Shown here: positions 1-11,651 of the stretch, piece after piece
Position numbering within the stretch: the stretch's first letter is position 1
Layout of the letters: each line of letters begins with the position of its first letter
Origin: Roseateles aquatilis
GTDB lineage: Bacteria; Pseudomonadota; Gammaproteobacteria; Burkholderiales; Burkholderiaceae_C
Direction of reading: 5' to 3'
DNA: 64,000 nt
Assembly (NCBI RefSeq): GCF_002205645.1
Contig: NZ_NIOF01000003.1
Span: forward strand, 434,001-498,000
Made by a program: the position numbers and the translations under genes
The notes under the pieces: generated by a model
Databases searched by the model: none
Seen by the model: only the letters and a program-made list of their open reading frames with translations
Told to the model about the DNA's origin: nothing

Positions 1-825
1 ATCGCGGCGCGGCTGCAGGTCTCGCTGAAGCAGACCATCGTGGTCGACAACAAGGCCGGCGCGGGCGGCGTGCTGGGCGCGGACAACGTCGCCAAGGCGG
101 CGCCGGACGGCTACACGGTGCTGCTGGGCACGATCGCCACGCATGCGATCAATCCGGCGCTGTTGCCCAAGATGCCCTACAACGCCGCCAAGGACTTCGC
201 GCCGGTGATCCTGCTGGGCAAGATCTCCAACGTGCTGCTGGTCGGGCCGGGGTCCTCCGCCAAGACGGTGAAGGACATCATCGCGCAGGCCAAGGCCAAA
301 CCGGGCGACCTGACCTTCGCGTCGGCGGGGCAGGGCACGTCGCAGCATCTCTCGGGGGAGGTGTTCCGTTTGCTGACGGGGGCCGATCTGACCCACGTCC
401 CGTACAAGGGCAGCGCGCCGGCGATCCAGGACGTGATGGGCGGACAGGTGCCGATGAGTTTCGAGACCGTGACCGTGGCGTTGCCGCAGATCAAGGGCGG
501 CAAGGTGAGGGCCCTGGCGGTGACGTCCGCCAAGCGCAGCGCGCAGCTGCCGGACGTGCCGACGCTGGCGGAGTCCGGCGTGCCGGGCTTCGACGTGTCG
601 AGCTGGCAGGCGTTCTACATGCCCGCGGGCACGCCGCCGGCGATCGTCGCGAAGTTCAACGCCGAAGTGCAGAAGATCGTCGCGACCCCCGAGGTGAAGG
701 CCAAGATGGAGACGCTGGGGCTGGAGTACACGCCCAACTCGCCGCAGCAGTTCGCCGAGTTCCAGAGGGCCGAGCAGGCCCGGTGGGCGAAGGTGATCAA
801 GGATGGCAACGTCAAGCCGGACTGA
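1..825 (+). CDS. Bug-family periplasmic solute-binding receptor (5' partial)
   Basis: Periplasmic binding protein of the Bug/TctC family, which captures carboxylates and related small organic solutes, often for a tripartite tricarboxylate transporter. The frame is already open at base 1, so the signal peptide and start of the first lobe lie outside the window; about 274 residues remain. Family marks are the NKAGAGGVLGADNVAKA segment, VPYKGSAPAIQDVMGGQV in the middle, and the PDVPTLAESGVPGFDVSSW stretch. No TctA/TctB membrane partner is visible here, which is normal because many Bug receptors are orphans in Burkholderiales. The ligand cannot be read from sequence. Confidence 0.9.
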   Translation: MAARLQVSLKQTIVVDNKAGAGGVLGADNVAKAAPDGYTVLLGTIATHAINPALLPKMPYNAAKDFAPVILLGKISNVLLVGPGSSAKTVKDIIAQAKAKPGDLTFASAGQGTSQHLSGEVFRLLTGADLTHVPYKGSAPAIQDVMGGQVPMSFETVTVALPQIKGGKVRALAVTSAKRSAQLPDVPTLAESGVPGFDVSSWQAFYMPAGTPPAIVAKFNAEVQKIVATPEVKAKMETLGLEYTPNSPQQFAEFQRAEQARWAKVIKDGNVKPD

Positions 826-887
826 CCGCCGTCCGCACCCCGCACAGCAAGGGAAATCACCCGGCGGGCCGCTTGCCGATGGCCTCC

Positions 888-893
888 TAGAAT
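888..893 (+). promoter_or_regulatory. Candidate -10 box for phaR
   Basis: TAGAAT ends 26 bases before the phaR ATG. The same hexamer stands before icd and clpS in this window. No convincing -35 box lies 16-18 bases upstream, so this is only a candidate. Confidence 0.3.
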
Positions 894-919
894 GGGTTTC
901 AGATCCCAGAGGAGACAGC

Positions 920-1501
920 ATGGTGACGGCCCGACGAGGCAAGACCGCCCCCGGCAGCGAGGATCCCTCGTCGCCCAAGGGCCTGCGGGTGCTCAAGAAG
1001 TACCCGAACCGTCGGCTCTACGACACCCAGACCAGCAGCTACATCACCTTGGCGGACGTCAAGAAGATGGTGCTGGAAGGGGCGGAGTTCGAGGTTCGTG
1101 ATGCCAAGTCCGGCGACGAGCTGACGCGCTCGATCCTGCTGCAGATCATCCTGGAGGAGGAGATGGGCGGGATGCCCATGTTCTCGACGCCGCTGCTGTC
1201 GCAGATCATCCGCTTCTACGGCCATGCGATGCAGGGCCTGATGGGCGCCTACCTCGAGAAGAACCTGCAGGCCTTCACCGAAATGCAGGCACGCTTCGCC
1301 GAGCAGAGCAAGGGCGGCAGCTTCAATCCGGAGCTGTGGTCCCAGTTCATGAGCGGACAAGCGCCGATGATGCAGGGGCTGATGGGCAACTACCTGGAGC
1401 AGTCCAAGAACCTGTTCCTGCAGATGCAGGAACAGTTCCAGAACGCCGGCAACATCTTCCCCGGCGTGCCGGGGTTTCCGCCGCAGCCGCCGAAGAAGTG
1501 A
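920..1501 (+). CDS. phaR: Polyhydroxyalkanoate synthesis repressor PhaR
   Basis: DNA-binding regulator of polyhydroxybutyrate storage; the family represses phasin and related genes and is released by binding PHB granules. The 193-residue protein has the N-terminal PHB/PHA accumulation DNA-binding domain (about residues 20-85, with VLKKYPNRRLYDTQTSSYIT) followed by two PHB-binding repeats. The two repeats are visible as MQGLMGAYLE and MQGLMGNYLE, each followed by a helix rich in Q, M and F. The ATG at 920 was chosen over an upstream in-frame start because AGGAGA lies at 909-914 and the domain starts shortly after. No pha biosynthesis genes are adjacent. Confidence 0.93.
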   Translation: MVTARRGKTAPGSEDPSSPKGLRVLKKYPNRRLYDTQTSSYITLADVKKMVLEGAEFEVRDAKSGDELTRSILLQIILEEEMGGMPMFSTPLLSQIIRFYGHAMQGLMGAYLEKNLQAFTEMQARFAEQSKGGSFNPELWSQFMSGQAPMMQGLMGNYLEQSKNLFLQMQEQFQNAGNIFPGVPGFPPQPPKK

Positions 1502-1551
1502 AGCGGCGATAGCGCCACCGGCAGTGGTTGAGCGACGTTCGCGACGTCGGT

Positions 1552-2019
1552 TCAGAGACCGTGCCGCCGATGCCACTCGGCCAGCGATTCCTTCGGGTAG
1601 TGGTCGAAGCGCGGATCGTCCCGCTTGCCTTCGACGAGCACCCACGGCGCCTTCGAATCGAGCAACCCATGCACGTTCTGTGGCGGCACCGGCAGCGGTG
1701 TGTCTATCGCGCCCGCATGCGGATGAATGAGATCGGGCCAGTTGTCGTCGTACATCCAGAGCGCCGTGCCGCAGCGACCGCAGAAGTGGCGCTGGCCGGT
1801 GCTCTCCTTGCCGTCGATGATGGCGCGGTAAACCTTCAGGAAGCGCTTGCCCTTGTGCAACTTGAAGGTGCGGCGGTCGGCGCCGAGGTTGATCGCGTAG
1901 CCGCCCGTGCCGGCGGTCTTGCGGCAGATCGAGCAGTAGCAACGCATGAACGGGACCGGCTCGGTCGACTCGACACTGAACCGGACGCTGCCGCAGTGGC
2001 AGGCGCCTTCGAGGTGCAT
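1552..2019 (-). CDS. GFA-family (CENP-V/GFA zinc-binding) protein
   Basis: Small zinc-binding protein of the GFA (glutathione-dependent formaldehyde-activating enzyme-like) family, 155 residues. Paired cysteines fit the fold: CHCGSVRF near the N terminus, CYCSICRKTAGTGG near residue 30, and CGRCGTALW near residue 85. The start at 2019 has a good Shine-Dalgarno AAGGAG nine bases upstream; a much longer frame extends upstream but only as antisense to rimO. Divergent from rimO. Family members are assigned to glutathione-formaldehyde chemistry but most are uncharacterised, so the substrate is unknown. Confidence 0.88.
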   Translation of the reverse strand: MHLEGACHCGSVRFSVESTEPVPFMRCYCSICRKTAGTGGYAINLGADRRTFKLHKGKRFLKVYRAIIDGKESTGQRHFCGRCGTALWMYDDNWPDLIHPHAGAIDTPLPVPPQNVHGLLDSKAPWVLVEGKRDDPRFDHYPKESLAEWHRRHGL

Positions 2020-2086
2020 GGGGTGGTACTCCTTCTCGTCACGGGCGGCAATGCGCGTGCCGCGGTGGCGCGCCGACATGCCGGAA

Positions 2087-2115
2087 TTCGCCGAAATGCG
2101 CTCGCCGCTTAAAAT
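2087..2115 (+). promoter_or_regulatory. Candidate rimO promoter, leaderless geometry
   Basis: TTCGCC at 2087-2092 and TAAAAT at 2110-2115 are separated by 17 bases. If the last T of the -10 box is at -7, transcription starts at 2122, the A of the rimO ATG. No Shine-Dalgarno sequence precedes the ATG. The -35 match is weak. Confidence 0.4.
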
Positions 2116-2121
2116 CGCTGG

Positions 2122-3537
2122 ATGAGCGATACCTCCGTCCTGAGCCCGTCCCAGCCTGTCACGCCCGGCGCGGCTCCCAAAATCGGCTTTGTCTCCCTGG
2201 GCTGCCCCAAGGCGCTCACCGATTCCGAACTGATCCTTACCCAACTGCGGGCCGAGGGTTACGAAACCTCCAAGACCTTCGCCGGGGCCGACCTGGTGAT
2301 CGTGAACACCTGCGGCTTCATCGACGACGCCGTCAAGGAAAGCCTGGACACCATCGGCGAGGCGCTGGCCGAGAACGGCAAGGTCATCGTCACCGGTTGC
2401 CTCGGCGCCAAGGCCGGCGCGAGCACCGGCAACCTGGTCCGCGAGATCCATCCGAGCGTGCTCGCCGTCACCGGCCCGCATGCGACGCAGGAAGTGATGG
2501 ACGCCGTCCACACGCACGTGCCCAAGCCGCACGACCCCTTCATCGACCTCGTGCCCGAGGCGCGTGGCGTCGCCGGCATCAAGCTGACGCCCAAGCACTA
2601 CGCCTATCTGAAGATCAGCGAGGGTTGCAACCACCGCTGCAGCTTCTGCATCATCCCGAGCATGCGCGGCGACCTGGTCTCGCGCCCCATCGGCGACGTG
2701 CTGTCGGAGGCGAAGGCGCTGTTCGAATCCGGCGTCAAGGAACTGCTGGTCATCAGCCAGGACACCAGTGCCTATGGCGTCGACGTCAAGTACCGCACCG
2801 GCTTCTGGGACGGCAAGCCGGTCAAGACCCGCATGTTCGATCTGGTGGCGCAGCTCGGTGAAATCGCCAAGCCCTACGGCGCGTGGGTCCGCCTGCACTA
2901 CGTCTACCCGTACCCGCACGTGGACGACGTGCTGCCGATGATGGCCGAGGGCCTGATCCTGCCGTACCTGGACATTCCGTTCCAGCACGCGCATCCGGAT
3001 GTGCTCAAGCGCATGAAGCGTCCGGCCAACGGCGAGAAGAACCTCGACCGCATCCTGCGCTGGCGCGAGATCTGCCCGGAGCTGGTGATCCGGTCGACCT
3101 TCATCGCCGGTTTCCCCGGCGAGACCGAGGCCGAGTTCCAGTACCTGCTGGACTTCATGCGTGAAGCGCAGATCGACCGCGCCGGCTGCTTCGCCTACTC
3201 GCCGATCGACGGCGCGCCGGCGAATGCACTGGATGGCGCGCTGCCGGACGAGGTGCGCGAGGAGCGCCGTGCGCGTTTCATGAAGGTGGCCGAGGAGGTC
3301 TCGATCGCGAAGCTGCAGCGCCGCGTCGGCGCGACGATGCAGGTGCTGGTCGACTCCGCGCCCGCGCTGGGCCGCAAGGGGGGTGTCGGTCGGTCCTACG
3401 CCGACGCGCCCGAGATCGACGGCACCGTTCGCCTGCTGCCGCCGGAGAAGCTCAGCAAGCAGCTGCGCGTCGGGGAGTTCACCCGCGCCCGCGTCGTCGC
3501 GGTCGAGGGGCACGATCTGATCGCGATGCCGATCTGA
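2122..3537 (+). CDS. rimO: Ribosomal protein uS12 methylthiotransferase RimO
   Basis: Radical-SAM enzyme that adds a methylthio group to the conserved aspartate of ribosomal protein S12. The 471-residue protein has the three expected parts: an N-terminal MTTase domain with its own cluster cysteines ([27 protein letters not shown]), a radical-SAM core with the CxxxCxxC motif in [17 protein letters not shown], and a C-terminal TRAM domain. The S12-specific S-G-C-P-K form separates it from MiaB. Upstream sequence lacks a Shine-Dalgarno sequence and has a -10-like TAAAAT six bases before the ATG. Monocistronic by appearance. Confidence 0.96.
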   Translation: MSDTSVLSPSQPVTPGAAPKIGFVSLGCPKALTDSELILTQLRAEGYETSKTFAGADLVIVNTCGFIDDAVKESLDTIGEALAENGKVIVTGCLGAKAGASTGNLVREIHPSVLAVTGPHATQEVMDAVHTHVPKPHDPFIDLVPEARGVAGIKLTPKHYAYLKISEGCNHRCSFCIIPSMRGDLVSRPIGDVLSEAKALFESGVKELLVISQDTSAYGVDVKYRTGFWDGKPVKTRMFDLVAQLGEIAKPYGAWVRLHYVYPYPHVDDVLPMMAEGLILPYLDIPFQHAHPDVLKRMKRPANGEKNLDRILRWREICPELVIRSTFIAGFPGETEAEFQYLLDFMREAQIDRAGCFAYSPIDGAPANALDGALPDEVREERRARFMKVAEEVSIAKLQRRVGATMQVLVDSAPALGRKGGVGRSYADAPEIDGTVRLLPPEKLSKQLRVGEFTRARVVAVEGHDLIAMPI

Positions 3538-3836
3538 TCCCGGTCAGGGGGGGCGAGCCGTCTGTCGGTGCGCCGACCATCACCCAGTTGTTCTCGGGCG
3601 CGAGGTCGAGCAGAGATGCGCCCGGTCCTGGTCGCCCGGGGCCCACGGCGCGGCGCGATGGAAGCAGTCCCCATCGCCGGAGATCGGCTGTCGTGGCGAG
3701 CTGGGGAAGGGGCGGTCTCCATCGGGGCTCCAGTGCGAGGGTCGAGGCTGGTGGCATCGCGTGAACGCGATGTGGACGGTATGTTTCGGTGGCGTGGGCA
3801 AAATGGAGGATTCGTTTCCCCAGCGAAGGTGATCCC
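3538..3836. other. Intergenic stretch with no supported gene
   Basis: 299 bases between rimO and metC. Short open frames on both strands have arginine/proline-rich translations with no recognisable motif. I see no terminator with a T tract and no strong promoter. The only functional element is the AAGG ribosome-binding site at 3826-3829 for metC. Confidence 0.5.
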
Positions 3837-5051
3837 TTGTCCAAGCCCGGCCCGTCTACAGCATTGATTCATCACCCCTTTCGCGCGCCTGACGGCTGGG
3901 ATGCGGTGCCGGTCCCGGTGCACAAGGCGTCCACGGTGCTGTTCAAGAACACTGCCGAGCTGCATCAGCCACGCCTGGGCGACGGCATCAGCTATCGCTA
4001 CGGCCTGCCGGGCACGCCGACGACCTACACCCTGGCGGCGCGCATCGCGACGCTGGAGCACGCCGAGCATTGCGTGCTCACGCCCAGCGGCCTCTCCGCG
4101 ATCACGCTGACCAGCTTGGCGTTCCTGGTGCCTGGCGACGAGGTGCTGCTCCCCGACAACGTCTACGGCCAGAACCGCCACCTCACCACCGGCCTGCTCA
4201 GCCGGTTGGGCATCACGCATCGCTTCTACGATCCGCTCGACGTGCCGGCCTTCGAGGCCATGCTGTCCGAGCGCACGAAGCTGGTCTGGCTGGAAGCCGC
4301 CGGTTCGATCACGCTGGAGTTTCCCGATCTGATCGGCCTGTTGAAGGCTTGCCGCGCGCGCGGCGTGCTGAGCGCGCTCGACAACACCTGGGGCGCGGGG
4401 CTCGCGTTCAACGCGTTCGACATCGCGCCCGGTCACGAGCCCGGGCTCGGTGCCGACCTCTCGATGCAGGCGCTGACCAAGTACGCGTCGGGTGGCGCCG
4501 ACGTGCTGATGGGGGCCGTCTGCACGCGCGATGCCGCGCTCAACCGGCAACTCGTGGCGATGCACGAGTACCTCGGCTACGGGCTCGGACAGAACGACGT
4601 CGAACTGGTCCTGCGCGGCCTGCCCAGCATCGCGTTGCGGTATCGGGCGCAGGACGCGGCGGCTCGCGATCTGGCGGCGTGGATGGCGGGGCGACCGGAG
4701 GTGGCTCGCGTGCTGCACCCGGCCTTGCCGGGGGCGCCGGGGCACGCGCACTGGGCGAGGGTGAGCCGGGGAGGCGCGGGCGCGCTGTTCTCGGCCGTGT
4801 TCAAGCCGGAGTTCGGCGCGCGCCGTGTCGATGCGTTCGTCGACGCGCTGGCCTGCTTCGGCATCGGCTACTCATGGGCGGGGCCGATGAGCCTGGCCGT
4901 GCCTTACGACCTGAGCCGCAGCCGCTCGCTGGGATTGCCGTGGACGCCGCAGGAGGGCGGCACGCTGGTGCGCTTCGCGATCGGCCTGGAGGACGTCGAG
5001 GACCTGCGCGCGGATCTGGCGCAGGCGCTGCAGGCCTTGACAGGGGATTGA
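3837..5051 (+). CDS. metC: Cystathionine beta-lyase (MetC-type PLP enzyme)
   Basis: PLP-dependent Cys/Met-metabolism enzyme expected to cleave cystathionine to homocysteine, pyruvate and ammonia in methionine synthesis. About 404 residues, a normal length. Visible marks are the substrate-loop region SYRYGLPGTPTTYTLAARI, the cofactor-ring region ending TPSGLSAITL, LDNTWGAG (PLP aspartate), and SMQALTKYASGGADVLMG, whose lysine should form the Schiff base. The TTG at 3837 is preferred because AAGG sits seven bases upstream and the conserved N terminus (STALIHHPFRAPDGWDAV) starts just after; an ATG at 3789 would add 16 unconserved residues. MetC and MetB are hard to separate by eye, but this form fits proteobacterial MetC. 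Confidence 0.85.
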   Translation: MSKPGPSTALIHHPFRAPDGWDAVPVPVHKASTVLFKNTAELHQPRLGDGISYRYGLPGTPTTYTLAARIATLEHAEHCVLTPSGLSAITLTSLAFLVPGDEVLLPDNVYGQNRHLTTGLLSRLGITHRFYDPLDVPAFEAMLSERTKLVWLEAAGSITLEFPDLIGLLKACRARGVLSALDNTWGAGLAFNAFDIAPGHEPGLGADLSMQALTKYASGGADVLMGAVCTRDAALNRQLVAMHEYLGYGLGQNDVELVLRGLPSIALRYRAQDAAARDLAAWMAGRPEVARVLHPALPGAPGHAHWARVSRGGAGALFSAVFKPEFGARRVDAFVDALACFGIGYSWAGPMSLAVPYDLSRSRSLGLPWTPQEGGTLVRFAIGLEDVEDLRADLAQALQALTGD

Positions 5052-5075
5052 AGGACCGAGGTCGCTCAGTCCTTC
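5050..5075. terminator. Hairpin between convergent metC and smpB
   Basis: GAAGGACCGAG and CTCAGTCCTTC pair over 11 positions with one mismatch and a four-base loop. It overlaps the smpB stop codon and has no T tract, so it may only act as a weak bidirectional terminator. Confidence 0.35.
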
Positions 5076-5530
5076 GACGGCGACGACACCGTGTGCCGCA
5101 TCAGGCGGCCCTTCTCGCGTTCCCAGTCGCGTTTTTTCTCGGTCTCCCGCTTGTCGTGCTGCGCCTTGCCCTTGGCCAGCGCGATCTGCGCCTTGACCCG
5201 GCCGTTCTTGTAATGCAGGTCCAGCGGGATCAGCGTGAAGCCGCGCTGCTCGACCTTGCCGATCAGGCGCCGGATGTCGGCGCGGCTCATCAGCAGCTTC
5301 TTGGTCCGGTCGGCGAGCGGGTTCACGTGCGTCGACGCGGTGCGCAGCGGATTGATGCGGCAGCCGATCAGGAACAGCTCGCCCTCGCGGATGACGACGT
5401 AGCCGTCCGGCAACTGGACCTGGCCGGCGCGGATCGCCTTGACCTCCCAGCCTTCGAGGACGATGCCGGCCTCGTACTGCTCCTCGATGTGGTACTCGAA
5501 TCGGGCGCGGCGGTTTTCTGCGATGGACAT
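5066..5530 (-). CDS. smpB: SsrA-binding protein SmpB
   Basis: tmRNA partner that delivers SsrA to stalled ribosomes for trans-translation. The 154-residue protein shows the family core: [18 protein letters not shown] at the N terminus, [10 protein letters not shown], the RNA-binding barrel with LIGCRINPL, and the basic C-terminal tail with [20 protein letters not shown] that inserts into the decoding centre. Divergent from ratA-rnfH, the same arrangement seen across proteobacteria. The tmRNA gene itself is not in the window. Confidence 0.97.
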   Translation of the reverse strand: MSIAENRRARFEYHIEEQYEAGIVLEGWEVKAIRAGQVQLPDGYVVIREGELFLIGCRINPLRTASTHVNPLADRTKKLLMSRADIRRLIGKVEQRGFTLIPLDLHYKNGRVKAQIALAKGKAQHDKRETEKKRDWEREKGRLMRHTVSSPSKD

Positions 5531-5621
5531 GGGTGTGAGCTGTTCTGCGTGGGGCGCCGGCGGGGAGGGGGCGGCCCGGATGACGGCCGCGAGACCGTCA
5601 GATGGGGTCGAACGGGCCGCC

Positions 5622-5627
5622 TACAAT
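5622..5627 (+). promoter_or_regulatory. Candidate -10 box for ratA-rnfH
   Basis: TACAAT lies 21 bases before the ratA ATG, in the divergent smpB-ratA intergenic region. No clear -35 box is visible. Confidence 0.35.
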
Positions 5628-5648
5628 CCCGCCATTCTAAGAAGCGCC

Positions 5649-6113
5649 ATGAAGCAAGTCCGGAAGACAGTCCTCCTTTGGTACTCGCCGCGAGAGATGT
5701 ACGACCTGGTGACCCAGGTTGAACGCTACCCCGAGTTCCTGCCCTGGTGCTCCGCCGCCGAGGTCCTGGAGCGCCACGATGACGGCATGACCGCCCGCCT
5801 GTCCCTGTCCTACGCGGGCCTGCGGCACGCCTTCACGACCCGCAACACCCACGAACCCGACCGGCGCGTGCGCATGCGCCTGGTCGACGGACCGTTCTCG
5901 CTGCTCGACGGCGACTGGCAGTTCCTGCCGCTGAACCGCCCCGGCACGCCGCCCGGGGAAGAGCCGCGGGCCTGCAAGATCGAGTTCGAGCTGCGCTATG
6001 CATTCTCCAGCTTCGCGCTGGAGGCGGTGGTGAGCCCGGTCTTCGACCGTATCGCCAACACCTTCGTCGACAGCTTCGTGAAGCGCGCCGAGCAGGTTCA
6101 TGGACCCCGCTGA
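5649..6113 (+). CDS. ratA: RatA/Coq10-like START-domain protein
   Basis: Polyketide-cyclase/START-type lipid-binding protein of the RatA (YfjG)/Coq10 family, 154 residues. The fold is signalled by the N-terminal VLLWYSPREMYDLVTQVERY, the FLPWCSAAEVLER segment, and the C-terminal helix VVSPVFDRIANTFVDSFVKR. Coq10 members bind ubiquinone and support respiration; E. coli RatA was also reported to block 70S ribosome association. I start at 5649 (AAGAAG upstream); a longer frame overlaps smpB in antisense. It overlaps rnfH by 14 bases, so the two are cotranscribed. The toxin label in databases should be treated with caution. Confidence 0.88.
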   Translation: MKQVRKTVLLWYSPREMYDLVTQVERYPEFLPWCSAAEVLERHDDGMTARLSLSYAGLRHAFTTRNTHEPDRRVRMRLVDGPFSLLDGDWQFLPLNRPGTPPGEEPRACKIEFELRYAFSSFALEAVVSPVFDRIANTFVDSFVKRAEQVHGPR

Positions 6114-6468
6114 ACCGGACCAGCCCATCGCTTCGGCTTCGGTATCGGCCGACACCGCCCTGGCCGTCGACATCGTCTGGAGCCCGCACCCCGGCGAGCT
6201 CCGCGAGCAGCGCCTCTCGCTCCCGTCGGGTAGCACCCTGGCGCGCGCGTTGGCGGACAGCGGGTGGTTCGAGGCGGCTCGGCTGCCCTCCTTGACCGCG
6301 GGCATCTGGGGCCGCGTCAAGCCGCTGGACACATTGCTGCGCGAAGGTGATCGGGTCGAGGTCTACCGCCCGCTGACCGTTGACCCGAAGGAGGCGCGAC
6401 GCCAGCGCTATCGGGCCACCGGCCGGCGCATCGTGACGCGGCACCGGCCGCTGGGGCGCAAGGCCTGA
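6100..6468 (+). CDS. rnfH: RnfH family ubiquitin-fold protein
   Basis: Small beta-grasp protein of the RnfH/UPF0125 (RatB) family, 122 residues. Recognisable features are the DIVWSPHPGELREQRLSLP strand pair, the helix after GSTLARALADSGWF, and GIWGRVKPLDTLLREGDRVEVYRPLTVDPKEARRQR split over two strands at the C terminus. It starts inside the end of ratA. The biochemical role is unknown; the name comes from an Rnf-cluster copy in Rhodobacter. No Rnf complex genes are nearby. Confidence 0.9.
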   Translation: MDPAEPDQPIASASVSADTALAVDIVWSPHPGELREQRLSLPSGSTLARALADSGWFEAARLPSLTAGIWGRVKPLDTLLREGDRVEVYRPLTVDPKEARRQRYRATGRRIVTRHRPLGRKA

Positions 6469-6505
6469 CGCCCAGGGCCTGACGCGCAGGGCCCGAAGTC
6501 CGGGT

Positions 6506-7006
6506 TCAGTTGCAGTTGCTCGACACGACCGACTGCATCTGCCGCACCTGCTCCTGGCGCATCGCTTCGGTCATCGGCTGGGATTCGCCGCTCTCGGTGC
6601 CCGAGCGCAGGCGCACACCCGACTCCAGCACCCGCAGGCGGTTCTGCGCCTGACGGCAGTTCTCGGCCTTGGCCTCGTTGCGGGCCTTGTCCTCGGCGGC
6701 CTTGCGCTCGCGGTCGACCTTGTCGCGCGACGACACCTCGCTGGCCGCGCGCGCTGGCGCCGATGCGGCCGAGGCCGCCGCGGAAGCGCCCGCGGCGGCG
6801 GGCATCGCGATCGCGCGCTGCGTGTTCGACGGGCGCGACAGGATGTCCTTGTCCGCGATGCCGGGCGGGGGCGGTCGATCGCTGTATTGCACGCGCCCAT
6901 CGGCATCGCGCCACTTCCATTGCGCGTGGGCGGCGGGCGCCAGCGCCAGCAGCGCCATGGCGCACAGCACACCCAGCGGGCGTCGCGAAAGTCGTTGAAT
7001 CATCAT
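6506..7006 (-). CDS. DUF4124 domain-containing exported protein
   Basis: Secreted or periplasmic protein of unknown function, 166 residues. A signal peptide (RPLGVLCAMALLALAPAAHA) is followed at once by the DUF4124 signature QWKWRDADGRVQYSDRPPPPG. The middle is alanine-rich and the C-terminal half is a charged helix rich in K, E, R and A, with NCRQAQNRLRVLESGVRLR as the most conserved-looking part. Convergent with rnfH; divergent from guaB. Two adjacent ATG codons (7006 and 7003) are possible starts. Confidence 0.8.
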   Translation of the reverse strand: MMIQRLSRRPLGVLCAMALLALAPAAHAQWKWRDADGRVQYSDRPPPPGIADKDILSRPSNTQRAIAMPAAAGASAAASAASAPARAASEVSSRDKVDRERKAAEDKARNEAKAENCRQAQNRLRVLESGVRLRSGTESGESQPMTEAMRQEQVRQMQSVVSSNCN

Positions 7007-7137
7007 GGCGTCGTTCGGCCCTTGGAGGATCGCGGCGAGACGGCCGCCGCGAGAGGCTTCGGAAGAAGCTTCGGAAAACTTTGCGGCATTCCATGGGGGA
7101 ATTGCCGCCGTCGGCGAGTGTAGCGCCGGGGCCTCTC

Positions 7138-9937
<2,800 letters not shown>

Positions 9938-9989
9938 GCCAGCGCGCGCCCTCCGATATCGAATCCTCAAGCATCGCTACAAGCTGACC

Positions 9990-11594
9990 ATGCACGACAA
10001 AGTCCTCATCCTCGACTTCGGCTCCCAAGTGACCCAGTTGATCGCGCGCCGCGTGCGCGAGGCGCAGGTCTATTGCGAGATCCATCCCAACGACGTCAGC
10101 GACGACTTCATCCGCGCCTTCGCGCCGAAGGCGATCATCCTGTCGGGCAGCCATGCGTCGACCTACGAGGACCACGAGCTGCGTGCGCCGCAGGCGGTGT
10201 GGGACCTGGGCGTGCCGGTGCTGGGCATCTGCTACGGCATGCAGACGATGGCGGTGCAGCTCGGTGGCAAGGTCGAGTGGAGCGACCACCGCGAGTTCGG
10301 CTATGCCGAGGTGCGCGCGCACGGCCACACCAAGCTGCTGGATGGCATCCAGGACTTCAGCACGCCCGACGGCCACGGCATGCTCAAAGTCTGGATGAGC
10401 CACGGCGACAAGGTCACCGCGCTGCCGCCCGGTTTCCAGCTGATGGCGTCGACGCCGAGCTGCCCGATCGCCGGCATGGCCAACGAGGAGAAGGGCTACT
10501 ACGCCTTCCAGTTCCACCCCGAGGTTACGCACACGGTGCAAGGCGCCGCGGTGTTCAACCGCTTCGTGCGCGAGATCGCGGGCTGCAAGGGCGACTGGAT
10601 CATGGGCGACTACATCGCCGAGGCGGTCACCAAGATCCGCGAGCAGGTCGGTGACGAGGAAGTCATCCTGGGCCTGTCCGGCGGCGTCGACTCGTCGGTG
10701 GCCGCGGCGCTGATCCACCGCGCGATCGGCGATCAACTGACCTGCGTGTTCGTCGATCACGGCCTGCTGCGCCTGAACGAGGGCGACATGGTCATGGAGA
10801 TGTTCGCGGGCAAGCTGCAGGCGAAGGTCATCCGCGTCGACGCGAGTGAGCTGTTCCTCGGCCAACTGGCCGGCGTGACCGATCCGGAGCGCAAGCGCAA
10901 GATCATCGGCGGCCTGTTCGTCGACGTGTTCAAGGCGGAGGCGGAGAAGCTCAAGGCCAATGGCCAGGGCAACAAGGGCGCGACCTTCCTGGCGCAGGGC
11001 ACCATCTACCCGGACGTGGTGGAGAGCGGCGGCACCAAGACCAAGAAGGCGACGACGATCAAGAGCCATCACAACGTGGGTGGGCTGCCGGAACAACTCG
11101 GCCTGAAGCTGCTGGAGCCGCTGCGCGAGCTGTTCAAGGACGAGGTGCGCGAGCTGGGCGTGGCGCTGGGCCTGCCGCCGGAGATGGTCTACCGCCATCC
11201 GTTCCCAGGACCGGGCCTGGGCGTGCGCATCCTCGGAGAGGTGAAGCAGTCGTATGCGGACCTGCTGCGCCGCGCCGATGCGATCTTCATCGAGGAACTG
11301 CGCAACACGCGCGACGAGGCGACGGGCAAGTCCTGGTACGAACTCACCAGCCAGGCCTTCGCGGTCTTCCTGCCGGTGAAGAGCGTTGGCGTGATGGGCG
11401 ACGGCCGGACCTACGACTATGTCGTCGCGCTGCGCGCGGTGCAGACCAGCGACTTCATGACCGCCGATTGGGCGGAATTGCCGTACAGCCTGCTCAAGCG
11501 CTGCTCGGGTCGCATCATCAACGAGGTGCGCGGCATCAACCGCGTGACCTACGACGTGTCCAGCAAGCCGCCAGCGACGATCGAGTGGGAATGA
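9990..11594 (+). CDS. guaA: GMP synthase (glutamine-hydrolysing)
   Basis: Converts XMP to GMP using glutamine and ATP. The 534-residue protein has an N-terminal class-I amidotransferase domain (nucleophile Cys81 in GICYGMQ, with His176 and Glu178 in FHPEV), an ATP-pyrophosphatase domain with the P-loop SGGVDSS at residues 230-236, and the C-terminal dimerisation domain ending [18 protein letters not shown]. The ATG at 9990 fits the conserved [12 protein letters not shown] start; upstream in-frame sequence overlaps the transporter end. Followed by a hairpin terminator. Confidence 0.98.
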   Translation: MHDKVLILDFGSQVTQLIARRVREAQVYCEIHPNDVSDDFIRAFAPKAIILSGSHASTYEDHELRAPQAVWDLGVPVLGICYGMQTMAVQLGGKVEWSDHREFGYAEVRAHGHTKLLDGIQDFSTPDGHGMLKVWMSHGDKVTALPPGFQLMASTPSCPIAGMANEEKGYYAFQFHPEVTHTVQGAAVFNRFVREIAGCKGDWIMGDYIAEAVTKIREQVGDEEVILGLSGGVDSSVAAALIHRAIGDQLTCVFVDHGLLRLNEGDMVMEMFAGKLQAKVIRVDASELFLGQLAGVTDPERKRKIIGGLFVDVFKAEAEKLKANGQGNKGATFLAQGTIYPDVVESGGTKTKKATTIKSHHNVGGLPEQLGLKLLEPLRELFKDEVRELGVALGLPPEMVYRHPFPGPGLGVRILGEVKQSYADLLRRADAIFIEELRNTRDEATGKSWYELTSQAFAVFLPVKSVGVMGDGRTYDYVVALRAVQTSDFMTADWAELPYSLLKRCSGRIINEVRGINRVTYDVSSKPPATIEWE

Positions 11595-11620
11595 GCGCTG
11601 CAAGCGCGGCGCATTGAGTG

Positions 11621-11646
11621 AGCCAGGGCCCGGAAGGGCCCTGGCT
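11621..11646 (+). terminator. Terminator after guaA
   Basis: AGCCAGGGCCC and GGGCCCTGGCT form a perfect 11-bp stem with a GGAA loop, followed by TGCTTTC. It lies between the convergent guaA and vapC-like genes and may serve both strands; the T tract is interrupted. Confidence 0.6.
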
Positions 11647-11651
11647 TGCTT

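Noticed and set aside
3479-3844. 121-codon minus-strand frame between rimO and metC
   Set aside because: Arg/Pro-rich translation without a domain, no ribosome-binding site, and overlap with the rimO end.
5649-6468. RatA-RatB as a toxin-antitoxin pair
   Set aside because: The pair is a conserved core feature beside smpB and resembles Coq10-like lipid-binding and RnfH proteins; nothing here supports a mobile toxin-antitoxin role.
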